In this document: piece after piece, positions 20,330 through 31,659 of the stretch
How the letters are laid out: each line of letters starts with the position of its first letter
Position numbering within the stretch: position 1 is the stretch's first letter
NCBI GenBank assembly: GCA_020796225.1
Contig: CM036767.1
Coordinates: 28,925,253 to 28,989,252 of the forward strand
DNA length: 64,000 nucleotides
Direction of reading: 5' to 3'
DNA from: Arion vulgaris
Taxonomy: Eukaryota > Mollusca > Gastropoda > Stylommatophora > Arionidae
Position numbers and translations under genes: made by a program
Notes under the pieces: model-generated
Database searches by the model: none
What the model saw: the letters and a program-made list of their open reading frames with translations, nothing else
Told to the model about the DNA's origin: nothing

Positions 20330-21960
20330 CGTGGCCTCCGATAAAATACGGCCGGCGGGTTCAGGTAAAAATTCTAGGAAATAAGACCACAGCCGTTGCG
20401 TGACCTTGTATTCCAATATTGTTGTATAAGGACGAATTCATTTAAAAAATAACATATCATGCTAAATCAAGATTATATTATGTAACAAGTTGAGTTTAAC
20501 ACTAAGGAATATCAGTATTATTACATGCTAAATCAAGATTATTTTATGTAACAAGTTGAGTTTAACACTAAGGAATATCAGTATTATTACATGCTAAATC
20601 AAGATTATATTATGTAACAAGTTGAGTTTAACACTAAGGAATATCAGTATTATTACATGCTAAATCAAGATTATATTATGTAACAAGTTGAGTTTAACAC
20701 TAAGGAATATCAGTATTATTACATGCTAAATCAAGATTATTTTATGTAACAAGTTGAGTTTAACACTAAGGAATATCAGTATTATTACATGCTAAATCAA
20801 GATTATATTATGTAACAAGTTGAGTTTAACACTAAGGAATATCAGTATTATTACATGCTAAATCAAGATTATATTATGTAACAAGTTGAGTTTAACACTA
20901 AGGAATATCAGTATTATTACATGCTAAATCAAGATTATATTATGTAACAAGTTGAGTTTAACACTAAGGAATATCAGTATTATTACATGCTAAATCAAGA
21001 TTATTTTATGTAACAAGTTGAGTTTAACACTAAGGAATATCAGTATTATTACATGCTAAATCAAGATTATATTATGAAAAGTTGAGTTTAACAATGAATA
21101 TCAGTATTATTACATGCTAAATCAAGATTATATTATGTAACAAGTTGAGTTTAACACTAAGGAATATCAGTATTATTACATGCTAAATCAAGATTATATT
21201 ATGTAACAGTGAGTTAACACTAGGAATATCAGTATTATTACATGCTAAAATCAAGATTATTTTATGTAACAAGTTGAGTTTAACACTAAGGAATATCAGT
21301 ATTATTACATGCTAAATCAAGATTATTTTATGTAACAAGTTGAGTTTAACACTAAGGAATATCAGTATTATTACATGCTAAATCAAGATTATATTATGTA
21401 ACAAGTTGAGTTTAACACTAAGGAATATCAGTATTATTACATGCTAAATCAAGATTATATTATGTAACAAGTTGAGTTTAACACTAAGGAATATCAGTAT
21501 TATTACATGCTAAATCAAGATTATATTATGTAACAAGTTGAGTTTAACACTAAGGAATATCAGTATTATTACATGCTAAATCAAGATTATTTTATGTAAC
21601 AAGTTGAGTTTAACACTAAGGAATATCAGTATTATTACATGCTAAATCAAGATTATTTTATGTAACAAGTTGAGTTTAACACTAAGGAATATCAGTATTA
21701 TTACATGCTAAATCAAGATTATATTATGTAACAAGTTGAGTTTAACACTAAGGAATATCAGTATTATTACATGCTAAATCAAGATTATATTATGTAACAA
21801 GTTGAGTTTAACACTAAGGAATATCAATATTATTAATATGTTGTCATCAATAAATAATCATGGACTCATAGAATTGAGTAAAATTGCAATAAAGCTTACA
21901 ATGTTATATCAAAACAAAAACAATCCCCAATAAAAATTGAGCTTTGGTTTTCCGGTCTGA
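20330..21960 (+). repeat. Dispersed repeat with internal 66-bp satellite (about 21 copies)
   Basis: Left flank (GTGACCTTGTATTCCAATAT, GACGAATTCATTT) and right flank (CAATAAATAATCATGGACTC, ATAGAATTGAGTAAAATTGC) match a single-copy version at 38328-38640. Between them, about 20458-21835, a 66-bp unit (CATGCTAAATCAAGATTATA, TTATGTAACAAGTTGAGTTT, AACACTAAGGAATATCAGTA) is repeated about 21 times, against once at 38430-38500. A TATATTA/TATTTTA variant site is distributed in blocks. Copies near 21070-21240 have clustered small deletions. Confidence 0.93.
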
Positions 21961-22204
21961 GCTAGTCGGTCTTATGCTGCCGGGAGACCACGGTACGGAG
22001 AAAGACTGGCAAAAATAGCACAAAGTTACTTTATTTAGCATCTTTAGTGAAAGAAGAAATATTTGAGATCAGAGTGGCGAAACATATTTTAGTCTAGTGG
22101 GGCTGAGGTTGGGGAAGGTGGGGGAATACCTTACACTATTATGAGAAGAAATATTCTAGGCTAGTGGGGAGAAAAAACATATATGACATGTATATGTGAT
22201 GACC

Positions 22205-22560
22205 TTTTCGTTTTTACAGACGGTCAGTTAGCAAGTGTTTTACTGTGACAACTTCTGAGTTTTCGCTTGTCTTTCTTATCTTTCAGCTCATCCCTACGTC
22301 TCTTTCCAAATGACTGCGTTCTTGCGCAATGTCGCTTTCCATACAACTCTGTCATCAGCTAGTTTTCCCATTTGCTGGGACCGATAGAAAAGTTCTTCAT
22401 TGAGGCCCTGCACGACATCCCCCTTATGTCTGAGCAGTCATCTATCTTGATGCCTCTTCCCATCGAAAGCTCACAGAACAACATTTGTTTTTTATATGTG
22501 GCAATTGTTCATTCTTCTCATATGCCCTAGCCACCTTAGTCTTCTACTGCTGAGCATGCC
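22205..22560 (-). pseudogene. LINE family 1, 3' coding end
   Basis: The complement matches the C-terminus and tail of the LINE at 3940-5610: MGMLSSRRLRWLGHMRR, a GRGIKID-like block, a KNFSIGPS-like block, LADDRVVWKATLRKN and GRDELKDKKDK, ending in the shared tail TAAAACACTTGC. About 350 bp is kept. Frameshifts are present. Confidence 0.82.
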
Positions 22561-22719
22561 CATGGTTGGAGGAATGAGAGGGGAAATATAGGTAGAGAAA
22601 AAATACCTTACTCTAGTATGCGAAGATATATTTTAGTCTTGTGAGGGTTAAAAAAAAAGTATCTTACTCTAGTATATCTTCATATAGTAGATCTTCTAGG
22701 AATAATCTTCGTCTATTGA

Positions 22720-23080
22720 GAGAGAAAGAGATTTATTAGACTAGAGAGACAAGAGATTTATTGGCCTAGAGAGAAAAGAGATTTATTAGCCTAGAGATAA
22801 AAGAGATTTGTTAGCCTAGAGAGAAAAGAGATTTGTTAGCCTAGAGAGAAAAGAGATGTATTGGCCTAGAGAGAAAAGAGAATTATTATCCTAGAAAGAA
22901 AAGAGATTTGTTAGCCTAAAAGATTTAGTAGAGAAAAGAGATTTATTAGTCTAGTAGAGAGAATAATAATTTATTTGCCTAGAGAGAAAAGTTCTTACCC
23001 TGGATAGAACAGTTCTTAGCCAAGAGAATACAGGCCTAGAGAGAACAGGCCTAGAGAGAACATGTCTAAAGAGAAAAGAG
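22720..23080. repeat. 25-bp minisatellite, diverged
   Basis: About 13 diverged copies of CCTAGAGAGAAAAGAGATTT plus GTTAG. Copies become shorter and more different towards the right end (TAGAGAGAACAGGCC forms). Confidence 0.88.
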
Positions 23081-23680
23081 ACCTGTGTCTGTTTGTTCAG
23101 TAAGAAATATTAATTAGCACTGTGCCAGTTTTAGAACGTTTTGTAGATCAAGTTTCATAGTTGTCATATTGTGTACTTGCCACGAGGGATTTTGTTTTGA
23201 TCTTTCTTTATTTTATCCCCGCTTGGCACCAGCCGAGAAACGAGCACACACACACACACACACACACAACACACACCCACACCGAGAAATTATGAATTGG
23301 ATTAGATAAACTGTTTCGTGGGAAAATGACGTCTTTGTTTTTTTTTGTTGAAGCTATCACGCCAACGCAAAGGCGTATTTCTTTACTGCGTGCACTGCTT
23401 TAGAACTGACGTGTACAAAATGAGTTTTCTCAGTTTTTTTTCTTATCTGTTTCTTCTCGTTTCCTTAACTATTGATGGGGGACAACAGTTGCTGTTCTGT
23501 ATTGTTCATGTGAGTACTAGAAAGGCTGAAGAGGGATGGATAGTGGTTCTACTGTCTCTCTTCCCACGCCCTACCTGTCATTATAATTTATTACTATCTC
23601 GTTTATCATAGTATTTTCCGTAAGAAGCCCGTTCTTGTGTGTTTTTTAATTTGTGTTGGTTTACACGTCAAGATATAACC
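23081..23680. other. Intron 1, (CA)n and nothing else recognised
   Basis: A (CA)n run lies at about 23247-23282. No protein domain, RNA gene or repeat partner is recognised in the rest. Confidence 0.45.
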
Positions 23681-23963
23681 CAGCGGTTCCCAAAATGTGC
23701 ATTACCTCGGACCTCCTTTTATATACATTTTATTGCCGCGGACCGCCAAAAGATTTTATATGTGAAAATGGGTAGGAATTAAATATATGTGTATTACAAT
23801 AGTAAACAATGTCTGCAATTTAACATTTTAGTAAACAAGATAGAAAACATTAGGCCTATAATTAATCTTAAAATTTATTTTTCTGTTTGAAATGTCAAAG
23901 ATCATAATATTTTTCAAGCGCTTGAGGCCCACGGGGTGCGCGACCACAGTTTGGGAAACGCTG
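23681..23963. mobile_element. Non-autonomous hAT-like element with 8-bp target duplication
   Basis: Starts CAGCGGTTCCCAAAATGTG and ends CACAGTTTGGGAAACGCTG, giving imperfect inverted termini of the hAT type (CAG...CTG). Flanks ATATAACC (23673-23680) and ATATAATC (23964-23971) match at 7 of 8 positions, the 8-bp duplication typical of hAT transposons. It has no transposase. The inner terminal part is rich in GGACC and GCCCACGGGG blocks. Confidence 0.85.
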
Positions 23964-23971
23964 ATATAATC

Positions 23972-24464
23972 AAAACAATGTCTGTTTTTATGTTTAAAAA
24001 GACATGTCGTGGTTTACAGAGATTTAGTCCCCAGGGAAAAATTTAGAAATATGCTCACATTTTTGTACCACTATTACCACACATTGGTTGTAAGAGAACA
24101 TGTGGTGTCATTTCAATTTGTGTTTAAGTTGCATGTGTATATTTTTTTATTTGTTATGTCTGTTGTGGGATGCAAAAACAAAAACAGTAAAGTTTGCGTC
24201 AGACAGGAATAAAACAACGACAGCGTTGTCGACACGGGCCAAAACAATGCACAGAGGTCACTGTATATGTACATATATATTTAACCCTTTCGTTCTTCTA
24301 AGCCGATATACTGGCTCGCGGTACCTTTTTTCAGAGGACGCAAAGACAAGTGACTGGCTAGTTCAGTATACATTGCAATATAAATGTGTCTGTGGGAAAA
24401 AATAAATTACGGAGAGAATGGGATATATATATTTATATAGCCTTTATTCGTTTTGAAAAAAAAA
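23972..24464. other. Intron 1, nothing recognised
   Basis: Short open frames only. A segment around 24280-24410 (CCCTTTCGTTCTTCTAAGCC, GATATACTGGCTCGCGGTA) has a relative at about 27545-27690, so a small unclassified dispersed repeat is likely there. Confidence 0.4.
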
Positions 24465-24800
24465 TGAAAATCGTGGCATATCCTTTACAGGACGTAGCCA
24501 TCAACCACAGTAAACGAGTCGTTGATTTTCTAGGCCCTAATTATTCGTTCAGTAATTTGCCATTGTTTTCTGAACACAGACGGTTAATTGGCAAGTGTTT
24601 TATTGTGACAACTTCTGAGTTTGTACTTGTCTCTTTTACCTTTCAATTCATCACTAAGTCTCTTTTCAAAAGATTCTGCATCCTTTGCCTAATGTTGTTT
24701 TCCACATAACTTATTCAATGGCTAGTTTTCCCCATTTGTTGGACAAATCGAAAAGTTCATATTTGAGACGTGCAGACATTCTTATATCTGATCAGTGGTT
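24465..24800 (-). mobile_element. SINE F fragment fused to LINE family 1 3' end
   Basis: 24465-24580 complements the body of the family F SINE (ATGAAAATCGTGGCA, AGTAAACGAGTCGTTGATTT, TTCAGTAATTTGCCATTG). From about 24581 it switches abruptly to the 3' end of LINE family 1 (ACAGACGGTTAATTGGCAAG, TGTGACAACTTCTGAGTTT), as at 22220. The head-less SINE and the truncated LINE share orientation and touch without spacer. Confidence 0.7.
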
Positions 24801-24889
24801 TGCCTTGGAGGTCACTAACCAATTCTCAATTCCACCGCCCCTCTCCCAACCTTCTCTGCAGCCTATTAAATAGTTTGACTGCTTTCGAA

Positions 24890-25510
24890 ATGTTCTTCTT
24901 CTTCTCTTCCATCAATTGCTTCTTTATAGAAGTGGTGGGGTGGGGGCGTACTAATCTTGTGTGTGTGTGTTTTTAAGGCACTTTGTAAGCTGATATTCAT
25001 TTTCATAAGGTGTTCTTGATGCCATCGCTCCATCTTTTGCGTGGTCTTCCTCTTGCTTTGTACTCATTATACTTTTTCTGTGTGGCTCTCTGTGGTAGGC
25101 GACACTAGGGCATTCTTGTCAGGTGTCTAAACCATTTAATCTGTTGTTCTTTTATGAATTGCATGAATTGCATGTTTCACTTCAGTCTTCTTCTGATTTC
25201 TTCATTTCTAATTTTGTCTCTTATTATCACACCTGTAGCTTTTCTAAGACACCTCATCTGCGTTGTTATGATTGTCCGCTCATTAGCTGCTGCTATTTGG
25301 CCATGTTTGACACTTGTAAAATAGTATTGGCCAGAAAATCGTTCTTATGAGATTTACTTTAGATTTTAACGGTATCTCTTTATGTGACAACCGTGGTGTT
25401 AACTGCCCCAGTTCCTGGTTAGCTTTTGAGCATCGATTGCTGATTTCGCTATCGACACTTCCGTCTGCGGTGCAAATGCGGTGAAAATGTCGAAATGTTC
25501 GCAACACATA
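24890..25510 (-). pseudogene. LINE family 6, C-terminal region and 3' end
   Basis: The complement of 24890-25360 matches the copy at 45890-46445: a CLRKATGVIIRD-like block, NEEIRRRL, FIKEQQIKWF, a YRLPQRAT-like block, a RGRPRKRW-like block and the 3' tail. Further left in the protein (25283-25507) it reads RCSKANQELGQLTPRL, IPLKSKVNLIRTIFWPIL, the segment before the C-terminal block. Frames change several times. Confidence 0.82.
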
Positions 25511-26517
25511 TAATTTGCGTATCGCTCCAATGCATCGTTGGGTGAAAGAAGACCCATAAATACCCCAGTGAACCAGCGAGTTATTTCGGCATAAATAGCG
25601 CTTCTGACGGAGGCACTCAAGCCGAACATGTCATTGGAGAGAATACCTTGAGAGGATATTCTCTATCTTGGTTGCGCAAGTTATGCATACTTATAGGTGC
25701 ATTAAGAGGGGAAAACCACGAGAGAAACACCAGTATATACATCAATCAACACATAACGGGAGTTGTTAGTCTAAACACACTGAAATACATGCATGGGAGG
25801 AGATCGGAGTAATTATGGACATGTGCAATGAAGATGATCCTCAAATGAACGATGTCACTGGAGAGTGAATAGACAAAATATGGCCGCCTGTCATCCGGGT
25901 TGAAGATTGGGCCCAATACTAACAACTCTATATTGTTATTGAAGATTGGGCCCAATACTAACAACTCTATATTGTTAAAAATGTTGTCGTTATATAAACT
26001 TCAGAGAAAAAAGTGAATTCGATGTTCATTGGTCTCCAGACCATGGGCGTCTATACATTAAGGTATGGTGGGGAGGGACGGGAAAGGGGAGAGTGCAATT
26101 ACCATCTCCTGGAAAATTGCATTTTTTAAATAAAACAGTGTTATATGAATATGTTCCTCATTTCTGCGTAGTGAACTAGCAGCATCGTTTTTGTCACCCT
26201 GAAAAATGTATGTGGACGTCCATGCTTCAGACAGTATTCCACTGTCAAAGTAAATAACACGGACTAACAAAATGCATTGGGTACCTCTGACAAAGCATTA
26301 TGCAGTGAACCCTAATGTGCCACACAGAGAATAACTAGAATTAGCTAACTAACTCATTTGTTTTCTGAACAATATGTTAATATATTTATCACTAATATTA
26401 ATCCCATGTGTTGTTTACAGACTTATTCCTCTCCATTCCTCGGGAAGCATTGGAACTCAACAGTTCTTTTCCCGCTTTCTCCAATCTTTAGCCATTTTTT
26501 ATTATGACAGTGGTTCT
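25511..26517. other. Intron 1, one 39-bp duplication, otherwise unassigned
   Basis: TTGAAGATTGGGCCCAATAC and the following ACTAACAACTCTATATTGTTA occur twice in tandem at 25899-25977. Nothing else is recognised. Confidence 0.5.
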
Positions 26518-26909
26518 CATCCTTTTTCTGCAGACTCCCCCTTGACGATGAGGTACGATTCCGACCCCCTCCTTCCTTTTCATCTTTCTCTCGATGAAAT
26601 AACTGTAATTTCCAAATGGCAAACGAATAAAAAAAATTGTTCCCACTCTAAGCTCTATAACAGCACTATCTCTTAAACAAAATAGTGTTGGCAATGAGAA
26701 ATTAAAAAAAAAAATTAAAAACTCATTTTTGACAAGCAATTGAAGAAAAATGAAAATGAATTTTGAAGTAGCAGTTTAATGGAGAAAACAAAGTTAGAAT
26801 TTAAAAATTCAAATTCAAAATATTCTGAATTGTCATAACCTTTTCTGCCTACAGTGATACTTTCTCACGTCTCCCCGTGGAAGCGGGAATCTCATGTTTA
26901 GAACCACTG
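26518..26909. mobile_element. hAT-like non-autonomous element
   Basis: Left end CAGTGGTTCTCATCC, right end TTTAGAACCACTG: perfect inverted termini of 10 bp (CAGTGGTTCT). The interior is A/T-rich with CCCCC-type subterminal blocks. A SINE (26913-27122) has inserted at its right edge. With the SINE removed, the flanks are TATTATGA and CTTTATGT, only 5 of 8 alike, so the target duplication is decayed or uncertain. Confidence 0.7.
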
Positions 26910-26912
26910 CTT

Positions 26913-27904
<992 letters not shown>

Positions 27905-27990
27905 GCTTCCGAAACACGGGACTCGAACCACTTACCCTAGTCCTTACGACACCAATCGCCTAGCCTAGCAATACGAGCGCTTTTACGGAC
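27905..27990 (-). mobile_element. tRNA-like SINE head
   Basis: The complement has GCTAGGCTAGGCGATTGGTG and B box GGTTCGAGTCCCG, then GTTTCGGAAG. The promoter boxes are tRNA-like but there is no closed cloverleaf. It is probably a SINE head; the family is uncertain. Confidence 0.5.
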
Positions 27991-28239
27991 ACAACCAATG
28001 AGCCATTCTAAAAACATGACTCACGGGGAGTGTCTTTTCAAACGCTCGTTACAGCTAGACACAGAAACAATCAGGTAGGGTTCGAACAGTGTTTACAAAC
28101 ACATGCTGTAAACTTATTGTGCTTGTATATACGATTAGAGACGAGACAATATCATACATACACACATGTATACACATATAACAAACATGTATACATCATT
28201 CAAAGTAGCTTCAAATTTATTAAGATGAGCACACGGAGC

Positions 28240-28540
28240 CTCTGTCAAGAACCCCAGAGGAAGCAACGGGCCCAGACTGGGCTCGAACCACTGAATTTCT
28301 ACGACACGTTCTACTCTCCACTTGTTAAACCACTCTCTGTGAGCCTAAGATCCACTGTACGTTTTGCCAATTATGCGCCTACAAGTAGACCAGCACATCC
28401 GATTTCTGCGACGCTTTTTATTTACTAGAGTAGCTTCAATACACCCCTACCTCACTCGCCTCTTACGAAATGCTTTGTAGGTCGCGGTGTTGCTATTCTT
28501 TGCTCCCCTTGTGAGCCCCGCTAACACACTGGTGACAACA
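28240..28540 (-). mobile_element. SINE-like repeat, family L, with tRNA-like segment
   Basis: The complement carries GCGGGGCTCACAAGG, CGACCTACAAAGCATTTCGT, AAGAGGCGAGTGAGG, GTAAATAAAAAGCGTCGCAG and TACTTGTAGGCGCATAATTG, as at 8855-9010. It is followed by a tRNA-like stretch (GTGGTTTAACAAGTGG; GGTTCGAGCCC). It is unclear whether the tRNA-like part belongs to the same element. Confidence 0.6.
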
Positions 28541-28754
28541 GCATGTTATCAACTTTGTTATCGGTAACGCCATGCGAAAGAAATGAAATACTAAAAATAT
28601 TGCAACTTTGGGTTACGCAAAACTAGGTGAAATATAGCCAAGAAAACTGCGTCTAAGCACATGAGAAACAATGTCATGACATTTGTAAGAAAAATGTCCT
28701 TCATTGTGAAAGAGTGGGGCAGTTTATGAATTCAACTAGACAAATCCAATTAAA

Positions 28755-29085
28755 CCAAGAGGGTTGGGGGGTTGAGGGGAAGAGGTTGGTGCTGGATAAA
28801 TCTTAATAAATCTCGAGTGAAGTATAACAAAAAAAGGCATTTTCTTGAACCCGCAAGGAAAGCGAAAAGAGGGAGGCCTAAGAATACAAGAAGAAGAGTT
28901 TGGAAACATGATATACGGAAGACAAGAAAGAAGCGAGAGGAAGACCACGCAAAAGATGGTTAGATGGCTTTGCAGAATCCTGTGAAAGAGCAAAAATAGC
29001 AATCACCCAAGCCACCAGAACAGCGCAAGACAAAAACAGAAAACCACGACACTGGACAACAACCCGGTAGCAGTGTGACGACAAG
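28755..29085 (+). pseudogene. Two LINE C-terminal fragments, joined
   Basis: 28840-28915 reads EPARKAKRGRPKNTRRRVW, a LINE tail like that encoded on the - strand at 62840-63000. From about 28925 it becomes ERGRPRKRWLDGFAESCERA, KIAITQATRTAQDKNRKPRH, W-TTTR, the end of LINE family 3, followed by its 3' segment GGTAGCAGTGTGACGAC. The junction lies near 28920. Confidence 0.75.
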
Positions 29086-29424
29086 ATTAGTAGAAAAAAG
29101 AAGCTTTAAGAGATAACTAAAGATATGAAGACATGTCATTAGTTTGTTGAGGACATATGCCAGCTGTAAGGGTATATGTCCCAACCAAGGTTTAAAAGGC
29201 AGAAGAGAAGTTGGGGGAGAGTTTACACGTGAGGAATAATTTTATACAAATTAAATAAAATGAAATAATTATTGCTAACTTTGTTAAAACTTATCTACCC
29301 TGAAATAACACAACAAATCTCCTCTATTTAAACATGTTCTGACATAAAACGGTTCTGTTGTAAAACTGTTGTGTCTGCGATTTGCTGCCAACTAGACATT
29401 CCGTCAGGTTAAAAATATGGGAAT

Positions 29425-30048
29425 CACATTCCATTCTAAAGTGGGGTACTTCCCTTCCAGTGGGCACTGAAGCCTTCTAGAAGGGGGAGAGACTTTCAGG
29501 TGATCTAGGGTTGGTGGCTCCTTATAGTAAAATTTATAATATATATTTAAAAATAAATTATTTTCCTAATTTTGCGATTGAATAACTGTGTTCAAGATGA
29601 AACACATATTGACCACTACTTTTTCAATAATTTAACTACATAAACAATAATGTATCATTAGTTGCTCCTTCTTCTTTGCGTTCGTTCTTTTACGACCATT
29701 TTAATCACTCTTTGTGATATGTTTGATCTTTGCCAAGAAAGTGTATACGTTGCACATTGGTTTAGTAGGCCAGTAAACGCATAGACTTCTACACATTTAG
29801 GACATGTGCATCCGATTTCAGCCAAACCTCCTCAGTCGCTTCTTACGACATGCGTGGCAGGTAACAGTGGTTCTATTTTTACACCCTAAATATGGGCCCC
29901 GGTAACCACTGGGCGCATTAGTTGCTATTTACGTTGAAAATATCAATCTGCTTGAATGCGGAAAACTGTTATAATAGGGTGTGGGGGTGTTTACAAAATG
30001 TATGTCTTGCAAAGTGGCCAGTGCCCCGAAAAAGTTTAGAAACCTATG
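29425..30048. mobile_element. hAT-like non-autonomous element, split by a SINE-like insertion
   Basis: Subterminal blocks CCAGTGGGCACTGAAG, CTAGGGTTGGTGGCTCCTTA and AAAATAAATTATTTTC, plus the right part GTGTTTACAAA, TTGCAAAGTGG, AAAAAGTTTAGAAACCTATG, all match the element at 49752-50207. The left end is degraded. A 249-bp element (29667-29915) has inserted within it. Confidence 0.7.
29667..29915 (-). mobile_element. SINE-like repeat, family L, with perfect 11-bp target duplication
   Basis: Flanked by CATTAGTTGCT at 29656-29666 and 29916-29926. The complement begins CGCCCAGTGGTTACCGGGGC, contains GCATGTCGTAAGAAGCGACT and GAAATCGGATGCACATG, and ends in an AAAGAAGAAGG tail. Length 249 bp. The target duplication shows it moved as a unit, and the TCGTAAGARGCGACT core is shared with 8855-9010 and 28370-28540. 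Confidence 0.82.
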
Positions 30049-30149
30049 GACTAAACAAAAGCGACAAATAAAAATCCACGAACAGTACGCTCAACTCTAG
30101 AGACATGATCGTCTAAATCGCCAGGCATGACATTTTATTGATTGAAATA

Positions 30150-30325
30150 ATCTCTATGACTCGGATCCTCTCCGCAGAAAGGGCGTGACAACTGCCAAGA
30201 GTATTGCACAGAGCACAAACTCCATAGTTCGGCCAAAAATCCTAGTAATCTCTGGAAGTAATGCACCCACAACCTTCAGAACGCAAGGCAACCGTTTAAC
30301 CACTTAACCACAGTAACCTCCAGTA
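30150..30325 (-). mobile_element. tRNA-derived SINE, family B
   Basis: The complement shows GTGGTTAAGTGGTTAAACGG, GGTTGTGGGTGCATT, CTAGGATTTTTGGCC, GAGTTTGTGCTCTGTGCAAT, ACTCTTGGCAGTTGTCACG and GGAGAGGATCCGAGTCATA, matching 2798-3062. The B box is weak. Confidence 0.75.
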
Positions 30326-30677
30326 CTTCTTTACTGTTTCATCTGACGTTTGATCACTGACACACTTTCAGAATATAATCATATACCGCTAGAAGTCAAT
30401 GAACTGAAATACGACCGTTGCTGCAACCAAACGATCTACAGTAATGTTGTAGTGCAAGTTGTTAGAGAGGAAAATAGAATCAACAAATATATATGAACAA
30501 GTGAGGTTCAAGTGGAAACTTATATCAGATTATATGATTTATATAGGAAGAAACTTAGAGCCTAGCAGTCTAACACTTAGTGAATAGCCTAGGGCTTAGC
30601 AAGTAGTATATAGTCTAAAGTCGAAGAACCAGTTTTTATAAATTAGAGCTTATGAAATAACTTAAAGTCTGCATAGA

Positions 30678-31148
30678 CCATTTGGAAGCTCGCGACGTCC
30701 AGGTCACAGCCATCTGATCATGTTCCTCTGATGATCGTAGTCGATTTGCTCTGGAGAATCATTTTATTTCGTTATATGGTACCTTGCGATCTCATAGACT
30801 CAATGCTCTACATTCCTATGCTTCTTAGTACTTTCTCTTTTCATGCTCCATATTCTATATGTGTATATAAGTTATATATTTACTTGTTTTTTTTTGTATT
30901 GTTTCTCTTCTTTTTACACTTCTAGTTTGTTTGTTTTTGCATTTATTTCGTTATTTGTTTTTAGTCACATATTTTCATTTTATTACCGTTAGAATATCTC
31001 TCGTAGTCTATATGTAGTGTGCTATAGAATTCGTCACTCCTGATGTATGGTTTGCTCGATAAAGGCCTTTTGGTCGAAACGTTGCTGTGTATTGTCATTG
31101 TTTTTGTATTTTGTAAAACTGCAGCACTTTGTTATTACATGTTTCGCC
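30678..31148 (+). mobile_element. Penelope-like element, 5'-truncated 3' end
   Basis: Begins within the degraded nuclease C-terminus (a DHLEAHGIQVTAI-like block, compare 8455-8490) and continues through CTACATTCCTATGCTTCTTA and GTACTTTCTCTT to the tail TCGATAAAGGCCTTTTGGTC, GAAACGTTGCTGTGTATTGT, ACTTTGTTATTACATG. The RT domain is absent. This copy shows that the arms of the palindrome at 48676-49404 are Penelope-like 3' ends. Confidence 0.78.
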
Positions 31149-31194
31149 ATCATAGATCTTAGGTCGAAGTTTAAAGTCTAAAGTAATGCTGTTA

Positions 31195-31510
31195 AACGTT
31201 TGTATATATTGGGACGCATCTAACTGATGGTTGTGGAGACGCGGGCGACAAGTCATAATTGCCAAACTGTTAATACTAATAATAACAAAATTAGTGTTAA
31301 TATAATTGAAATTCGAACTCTTTCTCCGGTGAGAAAGCAAAGGGTGAAGTTGGGGGCAAATGGTTACATAATAAAACAAGTTGTTGTAAAAGTGGGAAGA
31401 GCGTGTTCATGGAAGTGCTCCAAAAAAACTGAAAAATAGTGTTTCAAAAATATGATTAATATTAAAGCCGGCAGGATCAAATGGGTGCCATGACACCGCG
31501 GTCACCTCGT
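31195..31510 (+). repeat. Dispersed repeat family I
   Basis: Shares ACGCATCTAACTGATGGTTG with 19590-19690. Shares AATGGTTACATAATAAAACA, AAGTGGGAAGAGCGTGTTCA and GAAGTGCTCCAAAAAAACTG with 54270-54420. No coding capacity. Class unknown. Confidence 0.6.
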
Positions 31511-31659
31511 TGAAAGCGTGGGTCTAGAGCAGTGTTTTCCAACCTTTTGTGCCATGCCCCACAAAAGCTTTTAAAATGCGTATGCGCCCCCTTTCCCTTT
31601 TTTATTTTATATTTTAAATTTTAGTAACGTGATTGCGAAACAACATTCATTTTTGTAAC

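Noticed and set aside
20458..21835. CRISPR array
   Set aside because: Head-to-tail 66-bp repeats with no unique spacers, in an intron of an animal gene.
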